64,000 nucleotides of DNA, from positions 682,001 through 746,000 of the forward strand of contig CAVVYA010000015.1 of assembly GCA_963752345.1 (NCBI GenBank), written 5' to 3'. The notes under the pieces are model-generated. The model saw only the letters and a program-made list of their open reading frames with translations. It was not told the origin of the DNA and did no database searches. Source of the stretch: CAVVYA01 sp963752345. Lineage in GTDB: Bacteria; Pseudomonadota; Alphaproteobacteria; SMXQ01. Position numbers and translations under genes: made by a program. This document shows positions 28,056-37,140 of the stretch, one piece after another. Every line of letters begins with the position of its first letter. The first letter of the stretch is position 1.

Positions 28056-30392
28056 ATGGCACAGCGTCACATCGGCGAACCCATCCGGCGCAAGGAGGAT
28101 TATCGCCTTCTCACCGGCGCCGGTTGCTATACCGACGATCTCAACTTTGCGGAACAGCTCTTTGTCGCGTTCCTGCGTTCGCCCCACGCCCATGCGCGGA
28201 TCGTAGCCATCGATGCCGCGGAAGCCGAAGTCGCCGCTGGCGTCGTCGCGATCTTCACGGGCAGGCATCTCGCGGTCGACAAGGTCGGGACGATCATCTG
28301 CGAAGCTGAACTGAAGGACGCGGCAGGCCGCGCGATGTTCAAGCCGGTTCGGCCTGTGTTTCCGACAGATCGCGTACGGTTCGTTGGCGAACCGATCGCC
28401 ATGGTTGTCGCCGCATCCTACGAGCAAGCTCGCGATGCTGCGGAACTCATGACGATCGATTACGAGGAACTGCCCGCGGTGGTCGGTGCCGATGCTGCCC
28501 TCCGTGACGACGCTCCGCTCGTATGGCCCGAAAACGGCAGCAACCTGGCGGTCCATTGGGAAAGCGGGGATCCTGCGCCGGTGGATGCGATTCTGGCATC
28601 GTCGCCGCATTGCGTCTCTGTGGACGTGGTCAACAACCGTGTCATCCCGAGCCCAATGGAGCCGTGTGTCGCACTGGCGACGCACGATGCCGAGCGCGAT
28701 ATCACGACGCTCTACACACCATTCCAAGGGGGGCGCCGGCTGCAGAAGCGCCTGAGTCAGTTCCTGTCGGTCGATCAGGAGAAGATCCGCGTGTTGGCGC
28801 ACGATACGGGCGGCGGTTTTGGGATTCGCAGCAGCACGTATCCCGAACATCTTGCGCTCACATGGGCTGCGCGCAAGATGAAGCGATCGCTCAAATGGCA
28901 CTCGGACCGCTCTGAAACCTTTATTTCCGATTACCATGGGCGCGATCAGATCAACCATGCCGAGGTGGCGCTCGACCGCGAGGGCCGCATCCTGGCCCTA
29001 AAAGTCGAGACGCTGCTCAACCTTGGAGCCCATCTTTCGGAGAATGGTCCGCGGTTGCCGATGGCCGGCGGCGGCCGGATCATTCCCTGCGCCTACGACA
29101 TCACCAGCTTCTATTTTTCCGTGAAGCCGGTGCTGACAAATACCGTTCCGACGGAAACCTATCGCGGCGCAGGCCGGCCGGAGGCCAACTTCCTTATGGA
29201 GCGGCTGATGGATAGTGCCGCTGCGGTTTGCGGCCTTACACGCGACGAGATCCGCCGGCGCAACCTGATCGCTGCCGACAAGCTTCCCTACACGACCCAG
29301 ATGGGCCTCGTCATCGATTCCGGCGATTTTGTCGGAACCATGGATATGGCGCTGAAGGCAGCGGATTGGCACGGGTTTGCTGTGCGACGCCGAGAGTCCG
29401 CCTCTAGGGGCAAGATGCGCGGCATCGGGATCGCCAGCTTCATTGCGGGGGCAGGCGGGCAGCCGGTTGAGGAAATGCGGGTGCGTCTTGCCGGGGATGG
29501 CGCGGTGAGCGTGGTTGCCGGCACGTATTCGCACGGCCAAGGGCACGAGACGGTCTATGCGCAACTGGTGGCCGATTTCCTCGGTGTGTCGCCGGATAAC
29601 GTCACGATCGTCCAGGGCGACACGGACACGATGCCGGCGCGCGCTGTTGGCACGTTCGGATCGCGCTCGTCGATGATGGGCGGGGCGGGGATCAGGCGCG
29701 CGTGCGACCAGATCATAGCGAAAGGCAAAATGATCGCCGGTCATTTGCTGCAAGCAGCGCCGTCGCAGATCGCATTTGCCGATGGCGTTTTCACGGCTTC
29801 GGCCGGGAGCATCACTCTGGCCGAAATTGCGGCTGCAGCGAACCGCGCTGACAGCCGTCCCGACGGAATAGCACCCGGACTCGATGTACTCTGCACGTTG
29901 CAACAAGACGCGATGAATTATCCGAACGGCTGTCACATCTGCGAACTCGAGGTCGATCCGGAAACCGGTGCGATTGAGCTTCTCAACTATGTCGCCGTGG
30001 ATGATTGCGGCGTCGTGCTCAACCCCCTCATCGTGCATGGCCAGGTCTATGGCGGTGTCGCGCAAGGACTTGGGCAGGGCTTATGCGAGAATCTCGTCTA
30101 CGATAGTGGCACTGGGCAGTTGCTAACGGGGTCGTATATGGACTACGGCATGATCCGTGCCAGCGACATCTCGCGCATTCACGTGCTGATGAACGAAGTG
30201 CCCTGCACCACCAATGATCTCGGCGTCAAAGGCGTCGGCGAGGCCGGCGCATGCGGCGCGCCGCACGCGCTTGTTTCCGCCGCGATCGACGCGTTGCGGC
30301 CATTGGGCATATCACATCTGAACATGCCACTGACACCGCAGCGTGTTTGGTCGGCGATCCAGGACGCGAAGGGTCGTCAAGGCAGCCACTGA
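28056..30392 (+). CDS. Molybdenum hydroxylase large subunit (xanthine dehydrogenase/CoxL family)
   Basis: The 778-residue protein has the aldehyde oxidase/xanthine dehydrogenase a/b hammerhead domain (about residues 20-130) and the molybdopterin-binding domain (about 140-770). The C-terminal active-site Glu in GVKGVGEAGACG (near 728) is conserved. The active-site loop reads YRGAGR (about 369-374), as in so-called form II proteins, and not the CSFR loop of true CO dehydrogenase. It is therefore probably an aromatic, aldehyde or N-heterocycle hydroxylase. The FAD and [2Fe-2S] subunit genes usually beside it are missing. Start ATG chosen for its family N-terminus (RHIGEPIRRKEDYRLLTG). Confidence 0.88.
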   Translation: MAQRHIGEPIRRKEDYRLLTGAGCYTDDLNFAEQLFVAFLRSPHAHARIVAIDAAEAEVAAGVVAIFTGRHLAVDKVGTIICEAELKDAAGRAMFKPVRPVFPTDRVRFVGEPIAMVVAASYEQARDAAELMTIDYEELPAVVGADAALRDDAPLVWPENGSNLAVHWESGDPAPVDAILASSPHCVSVDVVNNRVIPSPMEPCVALATHDAERDITTLYTPFQGGRRLQKRLSQFLSVDQEKIRVLAHDTGGGFGIRSSTYPEHLALTWAARKMKRSLKWHSDRSETFISDYHGRDQINHAEVALDREGRILALKVETLLNLGAHLSENGPRLPMAGGGRIIPCAYDITSFYFSVKPVLTNTVPTETYRGAGRPEANFLMERLMDSAAAVCGLTRDEIRRRNLIAADKLPYTTQMGLVIDSGDFVGTMDMALKAADWHGFAVRRRESASRGKMRGIGIASFIAGAGGQPVEEMRVRLAGDGAVSVVAGTYSHGQGHETVYAQLVADFLGVSPDNVTIVQGDTDTMPARAVGTFGSRSSMMGGAGIRRACDQIIAKGKMIAGHLLQAAPSQIAFADGVFTASAGSITLAEIAAAANRADSRPDGIAPGLDVLCTLQQDAMNYPNGCHICELEVDPETGAIELLNYVAVDDCGVVLNPLIVHGQVYGGVAQGLGQGLCENLVYDSGTGQLLTGSYMDYGMIRASDISRIHVLMNEVPCTTNDLGVKGVGEAGACGAPHALVSAAIDALRPLGISHLNMPLTPQRVWSAIQDAKGRQGSH

Positions 30393-30888
30393 AGTGCCGG
30401 TGTTTCCTGACGATGCGGGAGACACATGCGCAGGGCCGTAGAGATGCCGTCTTCGACGAGCCATGACGATGACGCGCGGATGCAATGAGTGATGCAAGCG
30501 TGACCATCCGTTGCCGGTAAAATGAGCGAAGTCTCGGACTCTGCATCCATTTCCTTCGAATTGACCAACCGGTCGTTCGAAGTCGAATTTTTAATTGAGT
30601 GTGACGTTGGCGAAACTGCCTTGACTCTCGTTTCCCCACGCCGGAATAATGAATATGAAAGTTTTTCGTGAAATTCGCGAAAAAAAAAATGGGCGGCGCC
30701 CACGGCGTTAGAACCCATCCGATGAGTTCGAATACGCGTCAGCGTGCCGGCTGTTTAAGGGGAGTGAGAGCGATCGCGTCAAACAGCAGTGCGCTCGCGC
30801 CGATATCGTCACGTATTTCAGTAAGCGTAGTCGCCTGGCATAGTTGTTGAGTGCGCTTCATATGCGCTCGGAACCGGGGAGAGTGACG
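30393..30888. promoter_or_regulatory. Intergenic region with inverted repeat before DapA-family gene
   Basis: No gene is supported in this roughly 500-base spacer. At 30662-30685 an inverted repeat (TTTTTCGTGAA followed by ATTCGCGAAAAA) resembles the palindrome at 26240. It may bind the same IclR protein and so place the downstream aldolase in the UbiD regulon. Confidence 0.45.
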
Positions 30889-31827
30889 ATGGCCCAAGCA
30901 AAAAGCGCAGTGCGTGATATCAAAGGAATCGTCTTGCCGTTGCCGACTCCTTTCAAGGCGGACGGCGAACTCGATGAGGCGCTGGCCTGCAAGATTGCCG
31001 ACTTTGAAATAGCGGCCGGGGTCAACGCATTGTTCCTGCTCGGATCATTCGGGCAGGGGCCGGTGATGCGGATGGATCAGCGCAAGAAGTTCGCGGAGAC
31101 GATGACGCGCCACGTCGATGGAAGAGTGCCCGTCATCATCCATGTCGGCACAGCGGATGTGTTTTCCACCGTCGAGCTCGGCCAACACGCCAAGTCCACC
31201 GGGTGCGATGCCGTGGCGATCGTCGGCCCGTACTACTACAGCGATCACACCGAGTACGAAATCGTCGAACATTTCAAGGAAGCCGGTGAGCACATCGGCA
31301 TGCCGGTGCTGCTCTACAATAACGCGGAATATTCCGGCTACGACATGTCGCCGGCATTGATGCGGCGTTTGAAGGAAGAAGTGCCAAACATCTTCGGCGC
31401 CAAGCTGTCGACCAACAGTTTCGAGACAGCGCTGCGCTATCTGGCTGAGATGCCGCCTGACTTTGCCCTGTTCGGGCTTTCGTCGAGCTTCATGCCGGCG
31501 GCGCTCTACGGCATGCGCGGGACGATTGTTCCGCCGCAATCATCCTATCCCGAGCTGCCGGTCGCGTTATGGCAGGCCATCCAGGACGGCGATCTCGAAG
31601 CCGCCATGAAGATCCAGATGCGCATGAACACGTTGTCGCGGACCCTCTCGCAGTTGGGCCGGACATATGGCCGCGCCACGCAATGCGAGGCGCTGCGCAT
31701 GCGCGGCTTCAAGATCGAGAGATTTCCGCGTTGGAAGACCAAGGAGCTCTCGGCGCAGGACCGCAAGCTCCTTCGCGACGCCTTGAGCCAGGCAGGCGTG
31801 CCGGTGGCGGAACTAGTCGCCGGTTGA
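30889..31827 (+). CDS. DapA/NAL-family class I aldolase or lyase
   Basis: The 312-residue TIM-barrel protein has the Schiff-base lysine Lys172 in FGAKLS. A GPYYY motif lies at about residues 113-117, and the usual YNxP loop has become YNNAEYSG. The substrate-loop GTTGE of true dihydrodipicolinate synthase is replaced by GSFGQG, so it is not DapA itself. Related enzymes include N-acetylneuraminate lyase and hydratase-aldolases of aromatic catabolism, which cleave pyruvate from ring-fission products. The second role fits the locus. ATG 30889 is chosen (ggggagag upstream) over the upstream in-frame start at 30844. Confidence 0.85.
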   Translation: MAQAKSAVRDIKGIVLPLPTPFKADGELDEALACKIADFEIAAGVNALFLLGSFGQGPVMRMDQRKKFAETMTRHVDGRVPVIIHVGTADVFSTVELGQHAKSTGCDAVAIVGPYYYSDHTEYEIVEHFKEAGEHIGMPVLLYNNAEYSGYDMSPALMRRLKEEVPNIFGAKLSTNSFETALRYLAEMPPDFALFGLSSSFMPAALYGMRGTIVPPQSSYPELPVALWQAIQDGDLEAAMKIQMRMNTLSRTLSQLGRTYGRATQCEALRMRGFKIERFPRWKTKELSAQDRKLLRDALSQAGVPVAELVAG

Positions 31828-31897
31828 ACGCGCATGCTCGGCGGCGATTTCAGGCGGACTGAAATCGGCCCATGGAGATCATCTGAGGGAGGAAGTT

Positions 31898-33049
31898 ATG
31901 AGGCAGACAGTTCACCTACGCGTGGCCAAATCACCGTGGCCTGCTTTCGTGTTCGCTTTGTCGCTCAGCGTGGCCCTTCTCGTCCAGTCCCTGCCGGCCG
32001 CCGCTCAGGCCGCCGCCGATTGGAAGGCGAAGTGGGATGCCACCGTCGCCGCCGCGAAGAAGGAAGGCAAGGTCGTGGTCTGGGGCCCGGGCGGCACCAC
32101 CATCCGGCGGGCGCAGGATGCCTTCGAAAAAGAATTTCCGGGCATCCGTGTCGAGTTGTCCGGCGGTCGCGGCACATCGGAGGCCGCAAAGCTGGTCGCG
32201 CAACGCGAGGGCGGGCTCTATCTGGTCGATATCTTTATCAACGGGCCCACGACCGCGAACTTCAATCTGAAGCCCTACAAAGTGCTTGATCCGATCGATC
32301 AGGTTCTCATCCTGCCGGAGGTGATGGACGGTAAGAACTGGATGGGCGGCGGAATTGAATATTCCGACACCGAGCGGAAGTACAACATCGTCTTCTTCAC
32401 CCAGATTGCTCCCGAGCTGGCTTATAACCCGAAGCTGGTCAAGCCCGAGGACGTCAACACGTTCGAAAAACTTCTCGATCCGAAGTGGAAGGGCAAGATC
32501 ACGATCAACGATCCGAGCGTGACCGGCGCGGGCGTGCCCTGGTTCCGCCGCCTGTGGCTCGAGCTCGGACCGGAAAAGGCGGAAGACTTCTACCGCCGGA
32601 TCGCCGCGCAGGCGGGGCCCATGACCCGCGATACCCGCGTGCAGGTAGAGTGGGTGGCGCAAGGGAAGGTCGCGGTTCTGGTGGCCCCCAGCACAAGCTC
32701 GTATCAGCAGTTGCGCGAAAAGGGCGTGCCCCTCGGCCTGCTCGATCAATTCGATCGCGTGAAGGTCATCACCGGATCGAGCACCGGGACGGTCTCTCTC
32801 GTCAACAAGGCGCCCAATCCTAATGCCGCCGCCGTCTACGTCAATTGGCTGCTGTCGAAGAACGGGCAAACGGCGTGGCAGAACGCCATCAACGTGGCGA
32901 GCCGGCGGCTGGATGTCGACAAGAGCAAGCCTTTGGTCGCGGAGTTTGCCCCGGCGCCGGACGGATCCTACTGGCCGAGCTACACGGAAGTGAACCAAAC
33001 CCGCACGTCTCGTGAGGAAGAGCTCATCAACGAGCTGTTTGGCAGATAG
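31898..33049 (+). CDS. ABC transporter periplasmic substrate-binding protein (Fe3+/AEP type)
   Basis: A 383-residue exported protein with a signal peptide ending near AAAQAA (residues 1-35) and a type 2 periplasmic-binding fold. It resembles FbpA- or 2-aminoethylphosphonate-type receptors (KEGKVVVWGPGG, NDPSVTGAG, LVNKAPNPNAAAVY). The ATG follows gaggaag. The matching ATPase (37141) and permease (38270) lie about 4 kb downstream behind two bicupins and an EutA gene, all on the same strand. They probably form one transporter, and the intervening enzymes may process the imported compound. Metal binding is not certain, since many relatives carry organic ligands. Confidence 0.87.
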   Translation: MRQTVHLRVAKSPWPAFVFALSLSVALLVQSLPAAAQAAADWKAKWDATVAAAKKEGKVVVWGPGGTTIRRAQDAFEKEFPGIRVELSGGRGTSEAAKLVAQREGGLYLVDIFINGPTTANFNLKPYKVLDPIDQVLILPEVMDGKNWMGGGIEYSDTERKYNIVFFTQIAPELAYNPKLVKPEDVNTFEKLLDPKWKGKITINDPSVTGAGVPWFRRLWLELGPEKAEDFYRRIAAQAGPMTRDTRVQVEWVAQGKVAVLVAPSTSSYQQLREKGVPLGLLDQFDRVKVITGSSTGTVSLVNKAPNPNAAAVYVNWLLSKNGQTAWQNAINVASRRLDVDKSKPLVAEFAPAPDGSYWPSYTEVNQTRTSREEELINELFGR

Positions 33050-33125
33050 GTGAGCGTCAGTACGTCTCGGAAGGTCCTGTGCGAAGAATAGGGCCTTTCG
33101 GGCGACAAATGAGGTGGGGAGAAAA

Positions 33126-34172
33126 ATGGAATTCAAAGGGCCGGTTCACAACACGGCGCTATACGACGAGCAGGTCAAATACGGCAAGGAAGAGCAGAAG
33201 CGCCGCAAGGAATTGCCTGTGTTTGTCAGCGGTGACGACGTCGAGCGGCTGCTCGATACAGGTCGCGGCGTCTACCTGGTCGACAACCGCATGGGTTTCA
33301 ACAACCGCACCCACCGCCTGTTCGTCAGCAAGCACCTCCCCGTCGCCGACGAGGAGAATTGGAAGACCCTGGGCCATCGCCACACCGTCGAGGCGGTGAT
33401 CCACTGGCTGAAAGGCAAAGGCTACAGCGTCATCGACGGCGAGCGCTACGATTGGGAAGCGGGCGATTTCATCTGCGTGCCGATGTTCGCTTGGCACCGC
33501 CACGTGAATCTGACCGGTGAACCGGCCCTCCATATCGCCTCGACGACCGGTCCCCTCAGCATGGGAATTGGCACGGCAGTTTATGAAGATGAGCGTTACC
33601 CGGAATACTGGGTCTACGCCCAAGAGGGTGAGAAGGCGCTCAACACCCTGATTCCAGCGGGCGCCGAGACATCCGACAAACCTTCGGCGGAAAGCCTCAT
33701 TGCCGCCAAGAGCAAAAGCAAGGCCGGACAGCTCTATGCCGAGGAGATCGGCTTTGCCGCCGAGGAGGAAGTGCGCCGACGCGCCGGCAAGGTGTTCGTC
33801 CGCGGCAAGGACCTTCGGTTTGAGCAGACGGCGATGGGGTCGGTCGCCTACGTGGTGGATCCCCGCATCGGCTTTCACGCCAAGGCGCTCGGCACCCTGA
33901 TGGCGGAAGTGCCGCCCGGTAAACGCTCCGGCGCCCACCGCCACTTCTATGACGAGATCGATTACGTCCTGGCTGGTCGCGGCAAAGCGATCGTCGCCGA
34001 CAAAACCTACGAGATCAAGAAGGGTGACGCCCTCGCGATCCCGACATTCGCTTGGCACCAGTATTTCAACGCAGGCGATGAGCCGTTGCGCCTCCTGGTG
34101 CACAGCACGCGCCCGCTTATGCAGAACCTCGGCTTCTCCCTGACCCATCAGGGCGAGGTCGCCGACTATTAA
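33126..34172 (+). CDS. Bicupin domain protein with two intact metal motifs
   Basis: The 348-residue protein has two cupin barrels. The first shows GHRHTVEAVIHWLKG and a late FAWHRHVN. The second shows GAHRHFYDEIDYVLAG and FAWHQYFN. Both therefore keep the His-x-His, acidic and distal-His pattern of an iron-binding cupin. It is related to but distinct from the gentisate dioxygenase-like bicupin that follows. ATG 33126 follows ggtgggga. A role in aromatic ring cleavage or in handling its product is likely; the exact reaction is unknown. Confidence 0.8.
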   Translation: MEFKGPVHNTALYDEQVKYGKEEQKRRKELPVFVSGDDVERLLDTGRGVYLVDNRMGFNNRTHRLFVSKHLPVADEENWKTLGHRHTVEAVIHWLKGKGYSVIDGERYDWEAGDFICVPMFAWHRHVNLTGEPALHIASTTGPLSMGIGTAVYEDERYPEYWVYAQEGEKALNTLIPAGAETSDKPSAESLIAAKSKSKAGQLYAEEIGFAAEEEVRRRAGKVFVRGKDLRFEQTAMGSVAYVVDPRIGFHAKALGTLMAEVPPGKRSGAHRHFYDEIDYVLAGRGKAIVADKTYEIKKGDALAIPTFAWHQYFNAGDEPLRLLVHSTRPLMQNLGFSLTHQGEVADY

Positions 34173-34240
34173 CGGAAATTCTCAGGTTTCGCGGCGCGAC
34201 AGCGTTGCTGACCGAATACGACACAAAGGAGGACCGCAAG

Positions 34241-35314
34241 ATGGCTATGGCACAAAACTTTGAAACCAAATTCGATTCGTTCGACAACGAACTCAAAACC
34301 GAGTGCATGGAAGGGCACTGGGTCCGTGGACCGAAGGAAGAAGAAGAGCAGACCTACGGGTTGGAGCCCCATACGCGCGTGGAGCCTTTCCTGTGGAAGT
34401 GGGACGTGATCTATCGCCACCTGATGAAGGCGGGCGAGGTCCATGGGCTTGAAGGCATGGCCGATCGCCGCACCCTGCGGCTGATCAACCCGGCCTTCAA
34501 CGACGACAAGGTCCGTCGCAACCGGACGACCACGCATACCATCCAGATGTCCGTCCAGCTCTTGAAGCCTGGTGAGCTGGCCAGCAGCCACCGTCACAAC
34601 TTCGGGGCGTTCCGCTTCGTGGTGCAAGGCCAGGGTGCCTACACCGTCGTCGACGGTGAAAAGTTCATGATGGAAGTCGGTGACCTGATCCTCAATCCAC
34701 CAGGCCATTGGCATGGCCATGGCAACGATGCCGAGCCGATCATTTGGCTCGACGGCCTCGACTATCCGCTTGTGCATATGCTGCAGACGACGACCTGGGA
34801 GCCCTATCCGGGTGATTTCCAGAACATCCTCCCGGATTCCGAGTCCAACAAGCACCGGCTCGGCCATGCGCGTCCGACCTGGGACAGGAGTGACAAGGTG
34901 CGCGGCCCGCTGTGCTTCAAATGGAAGGACACATACGAGACCCTGCAGGCTCTCAAGGGCTCGGACGGTTGCCCCTACAACGGGATCTCGCTCGAATACA
35001 TCAACCCAATGGACGGCGGATCCGCGTTTCCGACCATGGCGTGCGAAGTTAGCCTACTGCGGGAAGGCGAAAAGACCAAAACGCACCGCCATCGTCACAC
35101 GACGATCTATCACGCCTTCCGTGGGGAAGGCACCACGATGATCGACGGACAGGAGTTCAAGTGGAAGCAAGGCGACTGCTTCGTCGTGCCGCTCTGGGCT
35201 ACCCACAGCCACGAAAATCGTTCGAGGAGCAATGAGGCAATTCTGTTCTCGATGAACGACATGCCGCTGATGAAGGCCCTCAAGCTCTGGAAGGAAGAAG
35301 CGGTCAACGTTTGA
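34241..35314 (+). CDS. Gentisate 1,2-dioxygenase-like bicupin
   Basis: The 357-residue protein matches the gentisate/1-hydroxy-2-naphthoate dioxygenase family. The N-terminal cupin has SSHRHNFGAFRFVVQG and PGHWHGHGN. The C-terminal cupin has KTHRHRHTTIYHAFRG and CFVVPLWATHSHEN. Such enzymes insert O2 into a dihydroxylated aromatic acid using Fe(II). The N-terminal cupin is normally catalytic and looks intact here. ATG 34241 has an ideal ribosome-binding site (aaaggagga). It is a paralogue of the frameshifted gene at 4637, of the gene at 56691 and of the remnant near 44650. It lies immediately upstream of an EutA-like ATPase. Confidence 0.87.
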   Translation: MAMAQNFETKFDSFDNELKTECMEGHWVRGPKEEEEQTYGLEPHTRVEPFLWKWDVIYRHLMKAGEVHGLEGMADRRTLRLINPAFNDDKVRRNRTTTHTIQMSVQLLKPGELASSHRHNFGAFRFVVQGQGAYTVVDGEKFMMEVGDLILNPPGHWHGHGNDAEPIIWLDGLDYPLVHMLQTTTWEPYPGDFQNILPDSESNKHRLGHARPTWDRSDKVRGPLCFKWKDTYETLQALKGSDGCPYNGISLEYINPMDGGSAFPTMACEVSLLREGEKTKTHRHRHTTIYHAFRGEGTTMIDGQEFKWKQGDCFVVPLWATHSHENRSRSNEAILFSMNDMPLMKALKLWKEEAVNV

Positions 35315-35557
35315 TGGAGAAGCTTGTTGCGCACGATCTCCGTGCAGTTGGTCGCTCGTCCGCTCGGGATCGCGCCGGCAAGCCACGATTTTTTCTCCGC
35401 CGACGCATCTCGCCGAGGTGCGTCGGTCGAAGGCCTGCACGTATATGAAAAAGTTATTTGAACCGACAGATTCTTTTGGATGTTCCATGAAGCGGCTGCG
35501 TGATTTGCAGGCCCGGTTGGCTGGCGTGCACTGCGGTCCGAAATCGATGGGGCAGTC

Positions 35558-37096
35558 ATGATTTCGATGGAGCGGCAGAGCCATATCCACAGCGATCCTG
35601 CTGGCGGCAAATCCTTCAAACACGAGCATGAATTTCCGGGCGGCGCTTCGAACCATGGCCACGGGCATGGTCATAGCCACGACGAACTTCTGATCGGCGG
35701 CGATAAGCTGACGAGTATCGGGGTCGATATCGGCACCGCGACCACCCACCTGATGCTTTCGGAACTTCAGATCGGTTACCGCACCGTCCATAGCCAGCGC
35801 CCCGAGGTTCTGACGCGCAACGTTCTGGCGAAGTCGCCGGTTATGCTCACCCCGTTTGACGACAAATGGCGGATCGATGCCGATGGGATAGGCCGGTTCC
35901 TCACGGAAACCTACGCCGCGGTCGGAATGGGGCCGGAGAGTGTCGACACGGGGGCGGTCATCATCACCGGCGAGGCGGCGCGAAAGGAGAACGCGCGTCA
36001 GATCGCGGAATTCTTTTCCCAGCAGGTCGGGCGATTTGTATGCGCAACGGCAGGGCCCCGGCTCGAGACGATCATGGCGGCTCATGGGTCAGGCGCGGTT
36101 GAGCGCAGCCGCGACGGTGCGGGCGCGCTCCTCAATATCGATATCGGCGGCGGCACGACAAAGATCAGCCTCATCAAGAACGGCAAAATCCTGGGTACAA
36201 CGGCGATCAACGTCGGTGCGCGCCTGGTCACTTACAACGAGGACGGCCGGATCCTGCGGATCGAAACGAACGGGCAACGCTTTCTCGATGACATCGGCAG
36301 CAGGGCATCCGTCGGCGACCGGATCGAACAGGGTCTGGTGGATCGGTTGGGCGCGCGCATGGCCGCCGTCCTTTTCGACGTGGTTCACGGCAAGCTAGCG
36401 CCACAGCGCGAGCTGTTCGTGGTGCCGCCGATGGAGGTGCCTTCGGCGCTCGACGGCATCATCTTCTCTGGTGGCGTGTCGGAGTATGTCTATGGCCGGG
36501 AGACCCGGGCATTCGGCGATCTCGGCATGGCGCTAGGACGCTACGCGCTCGATCAGGCCCGTCAACGGGGCCACAAGACGCTCGCGGCCGATGAAGGCAT
36601 TCGCGCCACGGTGATCGGTGCCTCGCAGCACTCGGTCCAGGTGAGCGGCGACACCATATTCATCCCACCGGCGGCCAGCCTTCCGCTGCATGGCCTGCGC
36701 GTGTTCGCGGTCAAGATTGACTGGATGCCGCCGATTGCCGAACGAGTTTGTTCCGCGGTCAACAAAGCCTTGCTCGAACGTGACCAGGAGGTCCGCGGCG
36801 AGCCGTTCGCCCTCGTGCTTGCGACACCGCCGTTCTCGGGGTACGGCGCGGTCTTGGAGTTGGCCTCGGGCATTGCCCGCGCGCTCGGCCAGTTGAGCGC
36901 CGTCGATCGTCCGCGTGTGCTCGTATTTGAGCAGAATATTGCCGGTGTCGTGGGTGGCGCGCTGGCCGCGAAATTGGGCGTTCTCTGTGTCGATGAGGTG
37001 TCGCTTTCCGAGATGGACTTCATCGACATCGGGGCTGCCAAACCAGGCGAACGCTATGTGCCGATCGTGGTGAAGAGTCTGGTCTTCGACGTTTAG
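35558..37096 (+). CDS. EutA-like reactivating-factor ATPase (copy 2) with His-rich N-terminus
   Basis: The 512-residue EutA-family protein shows GVDIGTATTHL (about residues 55-65), NIDIGGGTTKISL, FSGGVSEYVYG and the C-terminal VVKSLVFDV. The N-terminal 45 residues are unusually rich in histidine (HEHEF, then HGHGHGHSHDE at residues 33-43), which looks like a metal-binding tail. No ethanolamine ammonia-lyase subunit is encoded nearby. Upstream are two bicupin genes and downstream an ABC ATPase (44-base gap). A reactivation or metal-loading role for a neighbouring enzyme is a hypothesis. Confidence 0.83.
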   Translation: MISMERQSHIHSDPAGGKSFKHEHEFPGGASNHGHGHGHSHDELLIGGDKLTSIGVDIGTATTHLMLSELQIGYRTVHSQRPEVLTRNVLAKSPVMLTPFDDKWRIDADGIGRFLTETYAAVGMGPESVDTGAVIITGEAARKENARQIAEFFSQQVGRFVCATAGPRLETIMAAHGSGAVERSRDGAGALLNIDIGGGTTKISLIKNGKILGTTAINVGARLVTYNEDGRILRIETNGQRFLDDIGSRASVGDRIEQGLVDRLGARMAAVLFDVVHGKLAPQRELFVVPPMEVPSALDGIIFSGGVSEYVYGRETRAFGDLGMALGRYALDQARQRGHKTLAADEGIRATVIGASQHSVQVSGDTIFIPPAASLPLHGLRVFAVKIDWMPPIAERVCSAVNKALLERDQEVRGEPFALVLATPPFSGYGAVLELASGIARALGQLSAVDRPRVLVFEQNIAGVVGGALAAKLGVLCVDEVSLSEMDFIDIGAAKPGERYVPIVVKSLVFDV

Positions 37097-37140
37097 CATT
37101 TGATCGTAATTCCTGGTCTGGGTGAGGCGGGGCACCATTC

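Noticed and set aside
28038..30065. Long reverse-strand frames opposite the molybdenum hydroxylase gene
   Set aside because: They mirror a clear coding region on the plus strand and show repetitive Arg/His-rich composition typical of antisense translation.
28056..30392. Carbon monoxide dehydrogenase CoxL
   Set aside because: The active-site loop is YRGAGR rather than the CSFR loop of true CO dehydrogenase, and coxM and coxS are absent.
30889..31827. Dihydrodipicolinate synthase dapA of lysine synthesis
   Set aside because: The GTTGE loop and YNVP motif of genuine DapA are replaced, and the locus is catabolic.
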